This document shows, in pieces, positions 1-5,923 of a stretch of DNA of 12,882 nt (positions are counted from its first letter, which is position 1; each line of letters begins with the position of its first letter). The stretch covers positions 1-12,882 of the forward strand of contig JAFPNP010000153.1 of assembly GCA_017411125.1 (NCBI GenBank). The letters run 5' to 3'. The notes beneath the pieces were generated by a model. The model did not search any database and had not been told where the DNA came from. It was given only the letters and a program-made list of their open reading frames with translations. This DNA comes from Kiritimatiellia bacterium. Its GTDB lineage: Bacteria > Verrucomicrobiota > Kiritimatiellia > RFP12 > UBA1067. Both the position numbers and the translations under genes were made by a program.

Positions 1-273
1 CTCGGCCTTGATCCGCGCGATCCGAATGCGCAGTTGCGCCTGACGGCATCGTCGAAGGACGCGTCCACGGTGACGATTTCCGCCGCGATCGACACGACGA
101 AGTTCCCGGCGATCCCGAACGTCACGGTGACGTTCCGCCTGGCCGTGCAGAACGGCAACGAATGGACGACTGTGGAAGGCTGCACGGGATCGGCTATGCC
201 CGCGTTCGACCGTCCGCTCGACGGCGTGGTTGGCAAGGTCCTGCGCATCTTCGCGGACATCGAGGTACGGTAG
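1..273 (+). CDS. 3' end of an unrecognised protein, probably exported (partial)
   Basis: The reading frame is open from the first base and ends at TAG 271-273, giving the last 90 residues of a protein whose start lies outside the window. The visible part alternates polar and hydrophobic residues (for example VTVTFRLAV, KVLRIFADIEV), which suggests a beta-sandwich tail. There is no membrane segment and no PEP-CTERM tail. Many exported PVC proteins end in a small beta domain like this, but I do not recognise a named family. A signal-peptide protein gene begins 34 nt downstream in the same direction, so the two are probably co-transcribed. An internal TTG or ATG start would give a shorter product, but coding character continues to the window edge, so truncation by the window is more likely. 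Export is inferred from the neighbours only. Confidence 0.6.
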   Translation, partial: LGLDPRDPNAQLRLTASSKDASTVTISAAIDTTKFPAIPNVTVTFRLAVQNGNEWTTVEGCTGSAMPAFDRPLDGVVGKVLRIFADIEVR

Positions 274-287
274 TTTGTGGCTCGTGG

Positions 288-315
288 TCAGTTTAAGGAG
301 AAAGAAAATGAAGAA
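288..315 (+). repeat. Leader repeat copy A, containing SD and start codon
   Basis: This 28-nt stretch matches 1084-1111 at 27 of 28 positions; the only difference is A at 303 against T at 1099. It holds the Shine-Dalgarno AAGGAG (295-300), a 7-nt spacer and the ATG at 308. It lies 14 nt after the TAG stop of the upstream gene. The match begins in untranslated sequence and ends within the first codons, so it is not explained by related protein sequence. Confidence 0.85.
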
Positions 316-1066
316 TAGTGTGATGATGTTGTTGGCGGCGATCGTGGCAAGCGCGGCTCTCCCGGCGTTGGCCGGGCAGGACAACCTGCTGGCAACGTTT
401 TCGACGAAGGGGCCGGACCGCTACGCAGACGGCACCGTGGTGAAGGATGGTGAGTGCTACGCGCTCGTGTGGACCGCCAAGGGCGCGACATTCGCTGGTA
501 TCACCATTGACGGAAAGGCGGCGGGCGACCAGAACCTCAATCGCGTCCTCTGCGTGGCGCCGCTCGCGAATGACGGGCGCTGCCCGGACGTGGTAGTGGA
601 GGTGAACAAGCTCGTGGCCGACCTCTACGCGGGCGCGGGCACGTTCTCGCTTCACCTGCTCGACACCCGCCGCGCCGACGGCACGCCCGGCGGCGTGGAG
701 GCCGGTGTGAACGGCTACGGCACCGCGCAGGCGTTTAGCCTTGCGGCGAAGTCGATTGCGGACGGCCTTCAGGCGGGCGTCGCCACGAACGCGGCGCTCG
801 CAGCTACGGCCACGGAGCTGCCCGCGTCCATTCCGCAGCCGAAGGTCAAATCCATCGAGGTCAAGGACGGCATCGTGCGCCTCACGGTGGCGCGCACGTC
901 GAAGTTGGTGCGCTACGGCGTTTCGTCCGGCACAACTCCCGTCGCGCTCGCGGCGGACGCCGACTTCGCGCCGCAGGACGGCAACGACGCGGGCGATATC
1001 GTGATCACGGCTCCGGCGAAGGGCCCGGCGGGCTTCTATTCTATCGGCCGCGCTCCGTTGAAGTAG
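308..1066 (+). CDS. Exported protein of unknown function
   Basis: 252 aa. The ATG at 308 is chosen because AAGGAG (295-300) sits 7 nt upstream and the protein then opens with a clear Sec signal peptide: MK, a hydrophobic core, and a likely cleavage after ALA at residue 22. In-frame starts further upstream would overlap the previous gene and hide this signal. The mature N-terminal half contains a compact domain with two separated cysteines (GECYALVW, RVLCVAP) and a LLDTR segment. After an Ala-rich linker at about residues 170-185, a C-terminal beta domain begins around KVKSIEVKDG and ends FYSIGR. I have the impression that exported Kiritimatiellota proteins use similar domains, but I cannot name the family. 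It has no lipobox and no C-terminal sorting tail, so it is probably periplasmic or secreted. It is likely co-transcribed with the Glug-type gene 37 nt downstream. Confidence 0.8.
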   Translation: MKNSVMMLLAAIVASAALPALAGQDNLLATFSTKGPDRYADGTVVKDGECYALVWTAKGATFAGITIDGKAAGDQNLNRVLCVAPLANDGRCPDVVVEVNKLVADLYAGAGTFSLHLLDTRRADGTPGGVEAGVNGYGTAQAFSLAAKSIADGLQAGVATNAALAATATELPASIPQPKVKSIEVKDGIVRLTVARTSKLVRYGVSSGTTPVALAADADFAPQDGNDAGDIVITAPAKGPAGFYSIGRAPLK

Positions 1067-1083
1067 TGGTTGGCGGTGAGTGA

Positions 1084-1111
1084 TCAGTTTAAGGAGAATG
1101 AAAATGAAGAA
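1084..1111 (+). repeat. Leader repeat copy B, containing SD and start codon
   Basis: Second copy of the leader at 288-315, 27 of 28 identical. It contains AAGGAG at 1091-1096 and the ATG at 1104 with the same 7-nt spacing as copy A. It follows the TAG of the upstream gene by 17 nt. Because the spacing is conserved, it also argues for ATG 1104 over ATG 1098, which lies only 1 nt from the SD, and over GTG 1080. Confidence 0.85.
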
Positions 1112-2912
1112 AATTCTGGCAACAATTCTGGCGACGGCCCTCGGGCTCGGCGCGTGGGCTGTGGATCCCGTGACGATCAAGGATGCCGACGGGGCCGACA
1201 TATCTGTGTATGAAGTTTCGTCAGGCTTCTACCAGAACGGTGACACCTATGATAGTACCACCGACTTCTACATCACATCAAAGGACGGTCTTAAGTACTT
1301 CCGCGACTGGGTCAATGGTACGTCTGCGGCGATGAATCATTATTATGATTTGGGTTTCCTGACTTTGTCGTTAGCCAGTTTCGCGTCCAACAACGGCATG
1401 GCCGGAAAAAATGTCCATTTGCTTGCGGACATCGACTTGACGGGGGAAGTCTGGCAGCCCATCGGCCCCAATTCCGGATCCGTGCCCGACAAGTTTGACA
1501 GCTACTGGAAGGCGCACTTTTACGGTAGCTTCTATGGGCATAACCATGTTGTCAGCAATATGGACACATCGGCGAGCGACCAGGGAGATAAGTATTCTCG
1601 TTGGCCTCAAGGCTTCTTTGGATCTATTGCATCGGGTGGTCCAATTGACGGCCTGATTTTGGAAAATGTCAAGGCGATCAGCAATTTCACGGGTGGATAT
1701 GCTGGAGCAATCGTTGGAAACCTTGGCTCCAACCCATACACGATTTCAAATTGCAAGGTGAGGGGGAAGATTGAAATCAGCGGCGGTTATTCTGGAGCGA
1801 TCTGCGGCATCGGCAATGCCAATGTCGTTAACTGCGAGGTCAGCGGAGATGATGGTAGCACAATTTCTGGTGTTTATTTTGCGGGCGCTCTCGTCGGTGC
1901 CGAGCGTTGCGGCAGTGCTGGCGCCACGATCACCGACAACAATGTCAGCGGAGTTGCCGTCACTTCCAGCCAATTTGCCGGCGGCCTTGTCGGGGCTATG
2001 GCCTCCGGGGCGTCAGGCACTTGCGATATCTCTGAAAACACGCTGCTTCCCGATGTCACCGTAAATGGCAATGTTGTGACGATTGATTCTCTTATTGACT
2101 CCAATTCAGGAGCGACAACAACCCAGACAACGGTGGATAATACCATCGTTGCTCCGCAATCTGTCAAGTTCTCCGTGCCGTCCACGAACATGTTCGGCGC
2201 GGTCAAGATCACGGGCAACGTCGCGTCGAACCTGTACGTGGCTTTGCCGTTCGAGGGATTCGAGGCGGACGGTGCATTGCGCAAGGCGCAGGACGTGGTG
2301 CATCCCGCCAACCTGACGGCTGGCTCGAAGCTGTTCGCGTACGACAAGGCGAACGACCGCTACAACGTCTATGAGGCTGACGACGGCAAGTGGACGACGC
2401 CCACCAAGGTGACGGTGACCGCCGAGGGCAAGACGGTGGTCGACACGGCCGATCTCGGATACGGCGTGGCGTCCGGTACGGGCGCGATCCTTGAGCGCAA
2501 GAGCACAGCCGAGACGGTGTACGTGTACGGACAGGTTCCGATGGCGCTGGCGGAGTCGGTGACGTTCGGCGCCGGGCAGACGCTCGTCTCGCCGCCGTAC
2601 ACGAATGCGACGGTCGAGGTGGGCGGCGCCAGCTACGTGGATCTCAATTCTTTCGATTGGACTGGCGTGGCCGCCGCCGGCAAGCGGCGGTTGAAGGGAT
2701 TGGCCGCTGCGGACTACATCCAGTTCCGCACGGCGGACAACAGGCTTGTGAAGTATTACTATCTCGACGACGGGAAGTGGGGCGTCGTGCCGGCGCAGGT
2801 GGCGCTGTGCGGCGCGCTCGTGGCGGACGGCAGGGCGCTGGTTCCCGTCGGTACGGCGTTCTGGTATTACAGCGTGTCCGGCGGCGCGAAAGTGAAGTGG
2901 CGCGGCGAGTGA
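1104..2912 (+). CDS. Exported Glug-repeat protein with tandem C-terminal domains
   Basis: 602 aa from ATG 1104, chosen by its SD spacing. A signal peptide ends at about AWA, residue 19. Residues 105-155 hold the usual opening of Glug-type beta-helix proteins: ADIDLTGEVWQPIG, then FYGSFYGHNHVVSNM. Five turns follow with the GxxGxxxG pattern, at about residues 168-175, 197-207, 227-237, 258-266 and 290-299 (GGYAGAIVGNLG and FAGGLVGAMA are the clearest). Glug repeats occur in secreted, surface and adhesin-like proteins, so a surface or extracellular role is inferred; no enzyme motif is seen. Residues about 351-602 form two divergent copies of a domain sharing DDGKW. The Glug part is visibly AT-richer than the C-terminal part. 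There is no LPXTG, PEP-CTERM or T9SS tail, so how it is retained at the cell is unknown. Confidence 0.82.
   Translation: MKKILATILATALGLGAWAVDPVTIKDADGADISVYEVSSGFYQNGDTYDSTTDFYITSKDGLKYFRDWVNGTSAAMNHYYDLGFLTLSLASFASNNGMAGKNVHLLADIDLTGEVWQPIGPNSGSVPDKFDSYWKAHFYGSFYGHNHVVSNMDTSASDQGDKYSRWPQGFFGSIASGGPIDGLILENVKAISNFTGGYAGAIVGNLGSNPYTISNCKVRGKIEISGGYSGAICGIGNANVVNCEVSGDDGSTISGVYFAGALVGAERCGSAGATITDNNVSGVAVTSSQFAGGLVGAMASGASGTCDISENTLLPDVTVNGNVVTIDSLIDSNSGATTTQTTVDNTIVAPQSVKFSVPSTNMFGAVKITGNVASNLYVALPFEGFEADGALRKAQDVVHPANLTAGSKLFAYDKANDRYNVYEADDGKWTTPTKVTVTAEGKTVVDTADLGYGVASGTGAILERKSTAETVYVYGQVPMALAESVTFGAGQTLVSPPYTNATVEVGGASYVDLNSFDWTGVAAAGKRRLKGLAAADYIQFRTADNRLVKYYYLDDGKWGVVPAQVALCGALVADGRALVPVGTAFWYYSVSGGAKVKWRGE
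1605..2000 (+). repeat. Glug-type repeats within the protein (about 5 turns)
   Basis: Protein-level repeats rather than DNA repeats. Residues about 168-299 of the 602-aa protein show a GxxGxxxG core recurring about every 30 residues, with polar linkers between. The cores read GFFGSIASG, GGYAGAIVG, GGYSGAICG, FAGALVGAE and FAGGLVGAM. Such periodicity is typical of Glug motifs, which build beta-helix-like rods. Confidence 0.7.
2154..2909 (+). repeat. Two divergent copies of a C-terminal domain
   Basis: Copy 1 is about residues 351-478 and copy 2 about 479-602 of the 602-aa protein. They share the anchor DDGKW (residues 426-430 and 555-559, 129 apart), a preceding aromatic strand (RYNVYEA against VKYYYL), an N-terminal strand (LYVALPF against TLVSPPY) and a Gly-x-Gly or Val-Gly-Thr strand near the end (ASGTGAILER against VPVGTAFWYY). 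Identity is low, so this is an old duplication. I do not recognise a named family. Confidence 0.6.
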
Positions 2913-2938
2913 AGTTTTGAAAGCCAAGATGAAAGCTC

Positions 2939-2946
2939 AAGAGGAG
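2939..2946 (+). promoter_or_regulatory. Ribosome binding site before three consecutive ATGs
   Basis: AAGAGGAG ends at 2946 and is followed by three in-frame ATGs at 2950, 2953 and 2956. The spacers are 3, 6 and 9 nt. The 6-nt spacer best fits the 6-9 nt spacing seen at the other clear SD sites here, so 2953 is preferred. The choice changes only one residue at the N-terminus. Confidence 0.6.
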
Positions 2947-2952
2947 AAAATG

Positions 2953-3513
2953 ATGATGAAGAAATTTTTGTCCATGCTTTGCGCCGCGTCGCTCGCGGCA
3001 GCTGGATTGGCGGAGAGCACCGCCGACGTGCTCATGTGGTATCTTGATACGGATGAGGACACGCTGGCGAGCGGCACCTCGTTCGACACGATAAAGTTCT
3101 GGGCCGTGGATTCCGGCAACAATCCCGTGGATCTCATTGCGAAAACCTACGCCGACACGGGCCACGTGATTGCGGGGACGCCTTCGGCGGGCTCCGGCGG
3201 GACCATCTCGTTGCCTGCGGACACTATGGCCGGTGCGTACTACACCAATCTTAGCGGATTCGAGACGGGCTACTCTTTCTTCATGGAGCTGTATCTCAAC
3301 GGAAGCAAAATCGACTGGACGCCGCGCGGACTTTCGTTGAGCGACTTCCAGGCGCACATGATTGCATCGACCGCCCTCGAGCATGACATGAACCTTGCTG
3401 CCAGCATGCAGCCGTACAATTTCGCCACGACGATGGTGCCCGAGCCGAGCGGCGGAATGCTGCTCGTGCTTGGAGGCGCGCTTCTTGCGCTGCGCCGTCG
3501 CAAGACGGTTTGA
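2953..3513 (+). CDS. Small exported protein with PEP-CTERM sorting tail
   Basis: 186 aa. An N-terminal signal peptide (MMKKFLSML, then an Ala-rich core) ends at about residue 20. The C-terminus is a textbook PEP-CTERM tail: VPEP at 162-165, a hydrophobic stretch of about 15 residues, then RRRK. Proteins with this tail are processed by a membrane exosortase and delivered to the outside, often together with exopolysaccharide; that part is family knowledge. The body begins STADVLMW and contains SFFMELYLNG. I recall similar small PEP-CTERM proteins in PVC genomes but cannot name a function. No exosortase is encoded in the window. The gene lies 40 nt after the Glug-type gene and 6 nt before the TPR membrane protein gene, so it is probably in the same operon. 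Confidence 0.85.
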   Translation: MMKKFLSMLCAASLAAAGLAESTADVLMWYLDTDEDTLASGTSFDTIKFWAVDSGNNPVDLIAKTYADTGHVIAGTPSAGSGGTISLPADTMAGAYYTNLSGFETGYSFFMELYLNGSKIDWTPRGLSLSDFQAHMIASTALEHDMNLAASMQPYNFATTMVPEPSGGMLLVLGGALLALRRRKTV

Positions 3514-3519
3514 CAGACG

Positions 3520-5892
3520 ATGCGGATCCAGGCAAGAAGGGCGTTGGCGATGTGGTCGATGGCGGTGGCGCTTGGCGCCGCCGTCGCCTTCGTTTCATGG
3601 TATTGGCGCTATGCATGGCTTCCGCCGGGCGTGTGGGAGGACATGGCCGTCGCGGCCGGGCTTCGTCCGCCGGATGCGCAGTTCCCGCTTCTCTGGCACG
3701 CGGCGGCAAGAATGGTGTTCGGCCTTTTGGGCGTCGACGCTGGAATCGCCGCTCTCCGCGTGGCCGGACACGTCTCGCTTGGGTTGATCGCAATGCTGGC
3801 CTTCGCCGTATTCAACGAGACCATGCCATTTGTCATGCGCGGGCGCATGCAGGGTGCCGCTTGGTGCCGCAGAATCGTGCGCGTAGTGCTTGCGCAGGGC
3901 GCGGTGCTGCTGGTCTGCTCCGATCCTGTCTGGGAGGCCGGGCAGGTGTTCGGTCCGACGATGTTCCACTTGCTGGCGTTGCTGACTGCGCTTCTCGTAT
4001 TCATGCGCTACGCGATAAACCGGGGCATGGTGGCGGGATGGTACTGGTCGATGGCGCTTTTCGGCGTGATGGCCGGCGATACCGTGCTTGGCGTGTTCCT
4101 CGTCGTATCCGGTCTTGTGGCGTTCTACGCCATGGCGAAAGGAAAAGTGGACAAGTGGATCAATCCGCTGGCCGATCCTTTCGTGCGTACGGTGACGATG
4201 CGCCGCATGACGCTTTGCGCGTTGGGCGGATGGGTCGCGTCAGTGGCCGTCAACGCGGCGTGGTTCTGCACTGCGGACGGTCTCGAGGCGCATGCGCTGG
4301 AAGGATTCCAGTATGCGGTCGCGTATTTTGCGAACTATTGGAAATCGTTCGCCGCCGCCGCCGCGCCGTCGGGCTGGATGCTGTTCGCGGTCGTGGCGGT
4401 CGTTCCGCTCGTTCTGTCCATCGCGTATGTGAACGCGGCCACCGACGAGGACAAGTTCCTGCCGTATTGGTACGCCGCGTACTTTCTGCTCGTGGGCGTC
4501 ATGGCCTATCTCCAGCTGTCGGGATGGAGATCGTTCTGGTTCTGGACCTGGACCGGCGAAGCCGAGGCGGTGAGGTCGCCGCTGTTGAAGTGCTGCGCCA
4601 CGCTGCTCAATGCGCAGACGTTCACCTACGCGCTTAGCGTGCTCGGCGTGGAGATTTATTTCCGCAACTATCGCCGCATAGCCGGGATAAAATTCCAGGA
4701 TTCCGTGGAGGAGACGGTGCGCGGCGCCGACCTCGCCGATTCTCTGCGCCATTTCAACCAGATTTCGCGCATGGCGTTTCTGCTGGAGCCGATTCTGGCG
4801 CTTGCGCTCGTGGTGCCGTACCGGGCGCAGGCGACGGTGCGCGGAATCGTCGGGGCGGTATACGATTGCGCACGGCAGACGGCGGCGGAAAGCAGCGGCG
4901 CCAAGTTCCTGTTCACCGACGGGACGATGGACGCCGCCGTGGAACTTTGTGCGGCAGAACGCGGGGAGACGTTGTTTCCGCTGTCGCTGGCCGGAGGGGC
5001 GTCGGAGCGTGAATGCTATTTGCGGCGGCGCGGCGCACAGGACGAAGAGGACCGCGAGATGCTTTCGTACAGCGCCATGGACACTCTGCGCACGTGGCTG
5101 CGGTTCAAAGATCGGCGCATGGACGACGTGGCGGTGCAGTTGGGGTTCGAGCTGTGGGCGATGGGCAAGCAGCCGTTGCCTCCAATGGCGGGAATGGTTG
5201 CAAGGCCGTCCGGATTCGCATCTGGGGTGGCGGAGGATGGCGTGAAGGCGGTACGCGTCCTTGCGGAGCGAATACTCGATGTCTACGGGAATGACGAGAA
5301 TCTTTCCAACGCATCCGTGGCGCTGCGCGATCTGTTCACTCGGATGCAGTGGCGTGTGGCGCGAATGTGCCGGATGCGCGCCGACCGTCTCGACCGCGAA
5401 GGGCGGAAGGAGGACGCCATGCGCGAGAACGACCTTGCAGATATCCTTGACGCGAAAAACATGGCGTTCAAGCGCGTTCGGCAGCGCCTGGAGGTCGTCG
5501 GGCAGGGCAGCACGCGCCTGACGCCTCGCGAGGGGCTGCGGCTTGGCATGGATCGCGGCGATTTCCGCATGGCGGAGGTGTTTGCGCGTCAGGTGTTGTT
5601 CTCCGATCCGGACGATCTTACCGCGAACTTCGCGATGGGGATGAGCCACCTCGTAAACGAGCAGTACGGTTGGGCCGAGGTGTATTTGAAGAAGTGCCTG
5701 GAGCGCAAGCCCAGGTCCGCGTCCATCTTGAACAATCTTGCGGTCGCGCAGCTGCGGCAGGGGCTGCTTGACGAGGCGGAGGCGAATGCGCGGCGCGCTG
5801 TCGAGGCGGACGGGAAGTCCGCCGAGGCGCGACGCACGCTCGATGGCGTCTTGAAGGCGCGCAAGGAGCGTGCGGCGAAAGCGGCGCATTGA
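3520..5892 (+). CDS. Polytopic membrane protein with C-terminal TPR repeats
   Basis: 790 aa. The N-terminal 430 residues contain roughly ten hydrophobic segments (for example about 11-28, 77-98, 143-163, 170-204 as two, 228-247, 283-303, 315-333 and 416-432). A soluble region of about 235 residues follows, and at least two TPR units lie at about 676-770 (FAMGMSHLVNEQYGWAEVYL, then ILNNLAVAQLRQGLLDEAEA). Residues 40-70, with the stretch RPPDAQFPLLWHAAARMVFG, resemble the first periplasmic loop of DUF2723 (TMEM260-like) proteins, where a PPG stretch precedes the next helix. That would suggest a sugar-transferring membrane enzyme, but the resemblance is weak and I hold it loosely. It shows no exosortase Cys-Arg-His pattern. 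It starts 6 nt after the PEP-CTERM gene with no good SD; ATG 3550 has AAGG 9 nt upstream and is an alternative start. Confidence 0.78.
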   Translation: MRIQARRALAMWSMAVALGAAVAFVSWYWRYAWLPPGVWEDMAVAAGLRPPDAQFPLLWHAAARMVFGLLGVDAGIAALRVAGHVSLGLIAMLAFAVFNETMPFVMRGRMQGAAWCRRIVRVVLAQGAVLLVCSDPVWEAGQVFGPTMFHLLALLTALLVFMRYAINRGMVAGWYWSMALFGVMAGDTVLGVFLVVSGLVAFYAMAKGKVDKWINPLADPFVRTVTMRRMTLCALGGWVASVAVNAAWFCTADGLEAHALEGFQYAVAYFANYWKSFAAAAAPSGWMLFAVVAVVPLVLSIAYVNAATDEDKFLPYWYAAYFLLVGVMAYLQLSGWRSFWFWTWTGEAEAVRSPLLKCCATLLNAQTFTYALSVLGVEIYFRNYRRIAGIKFQDSVEETVRGADLADSLRHFNQISRMAFLLEPILALALVVPYRAQATVRGIVGAVYDCARQTAAESSGAKFLFTDGTMDAAVELCAAERGETLFPLSLAGGASERECYLRRRGAQDEEDREMLSYSAMDTLRTWLRFKDRRMDDVAVQLGFELWAMGKQPLPPMAGMVARPSGFASGVAEDGVKAVRVLAERILDVYGNDENLSNASVALRDLFTRMQWRVARMCRMRADRLDREGRKEDAMRENDLADILDAKNMAFKRVRQRLEVVGQGSTRLTPREGLRLGMDRGDFRMAEVFARQVLFSDPDDLTANFAMGMSHLVNEQYGWAEVYLKKCLERKPRSASILNNLAVAQLRQGLLDEAEANARRAVEADGKSAEARRTLDGVLKARKERAAKAAH

Positions 5893-5896
5893 GCGT

Positions 5897-5914
5897 CTGC
5901 GCGAGGACGCGCAG
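5897..5914. terminator. GC-rich hairpin between convergent genes
   Basis: A perfect 7-bp inverted repeat (CTGCGCG, loop AGGA, CGCGCAG) fills the 31-nt gap between the stops of two convergent genes. Its position suits a bidirectional terminator, but neither strand has a T tract after it, so intrinsic termination is uncertain. It may instead protect 3' ends. Confidence 0.45.
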
Positions 5915-5923
5915 CCCTGCCAG

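Noticed and set aside
34..273. A short complete gene starting at TTG 34
   Set aside because: The same frame is open and coding-like to base 1, so this is the 3' part of a longer gene cut by the window.
1605..2000. DNA tandem repeats or CRISPR-like array in the Glug region
   Set aside because: The periodicity exists only in the protein; the DNA units are not similar enough to be direct repeats and there are no spacers.
4240..5889. A 549-codon minus-strand frame opposite the TPR membrane protein
   Set aside because: Low-complexity Arg/His/Gln-rich translation with no recognisable domain. The + strand has coherent membrane helices and TPRs.
3520..5892. Exosortase assignment for the membrane protein next to the PEP-CTERM gene
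   Set aside because: The adjacency is tempting, but the protein lacks the conserved Cys-Arg-His arrangement, is far longer than exosortases and carries TPRs.
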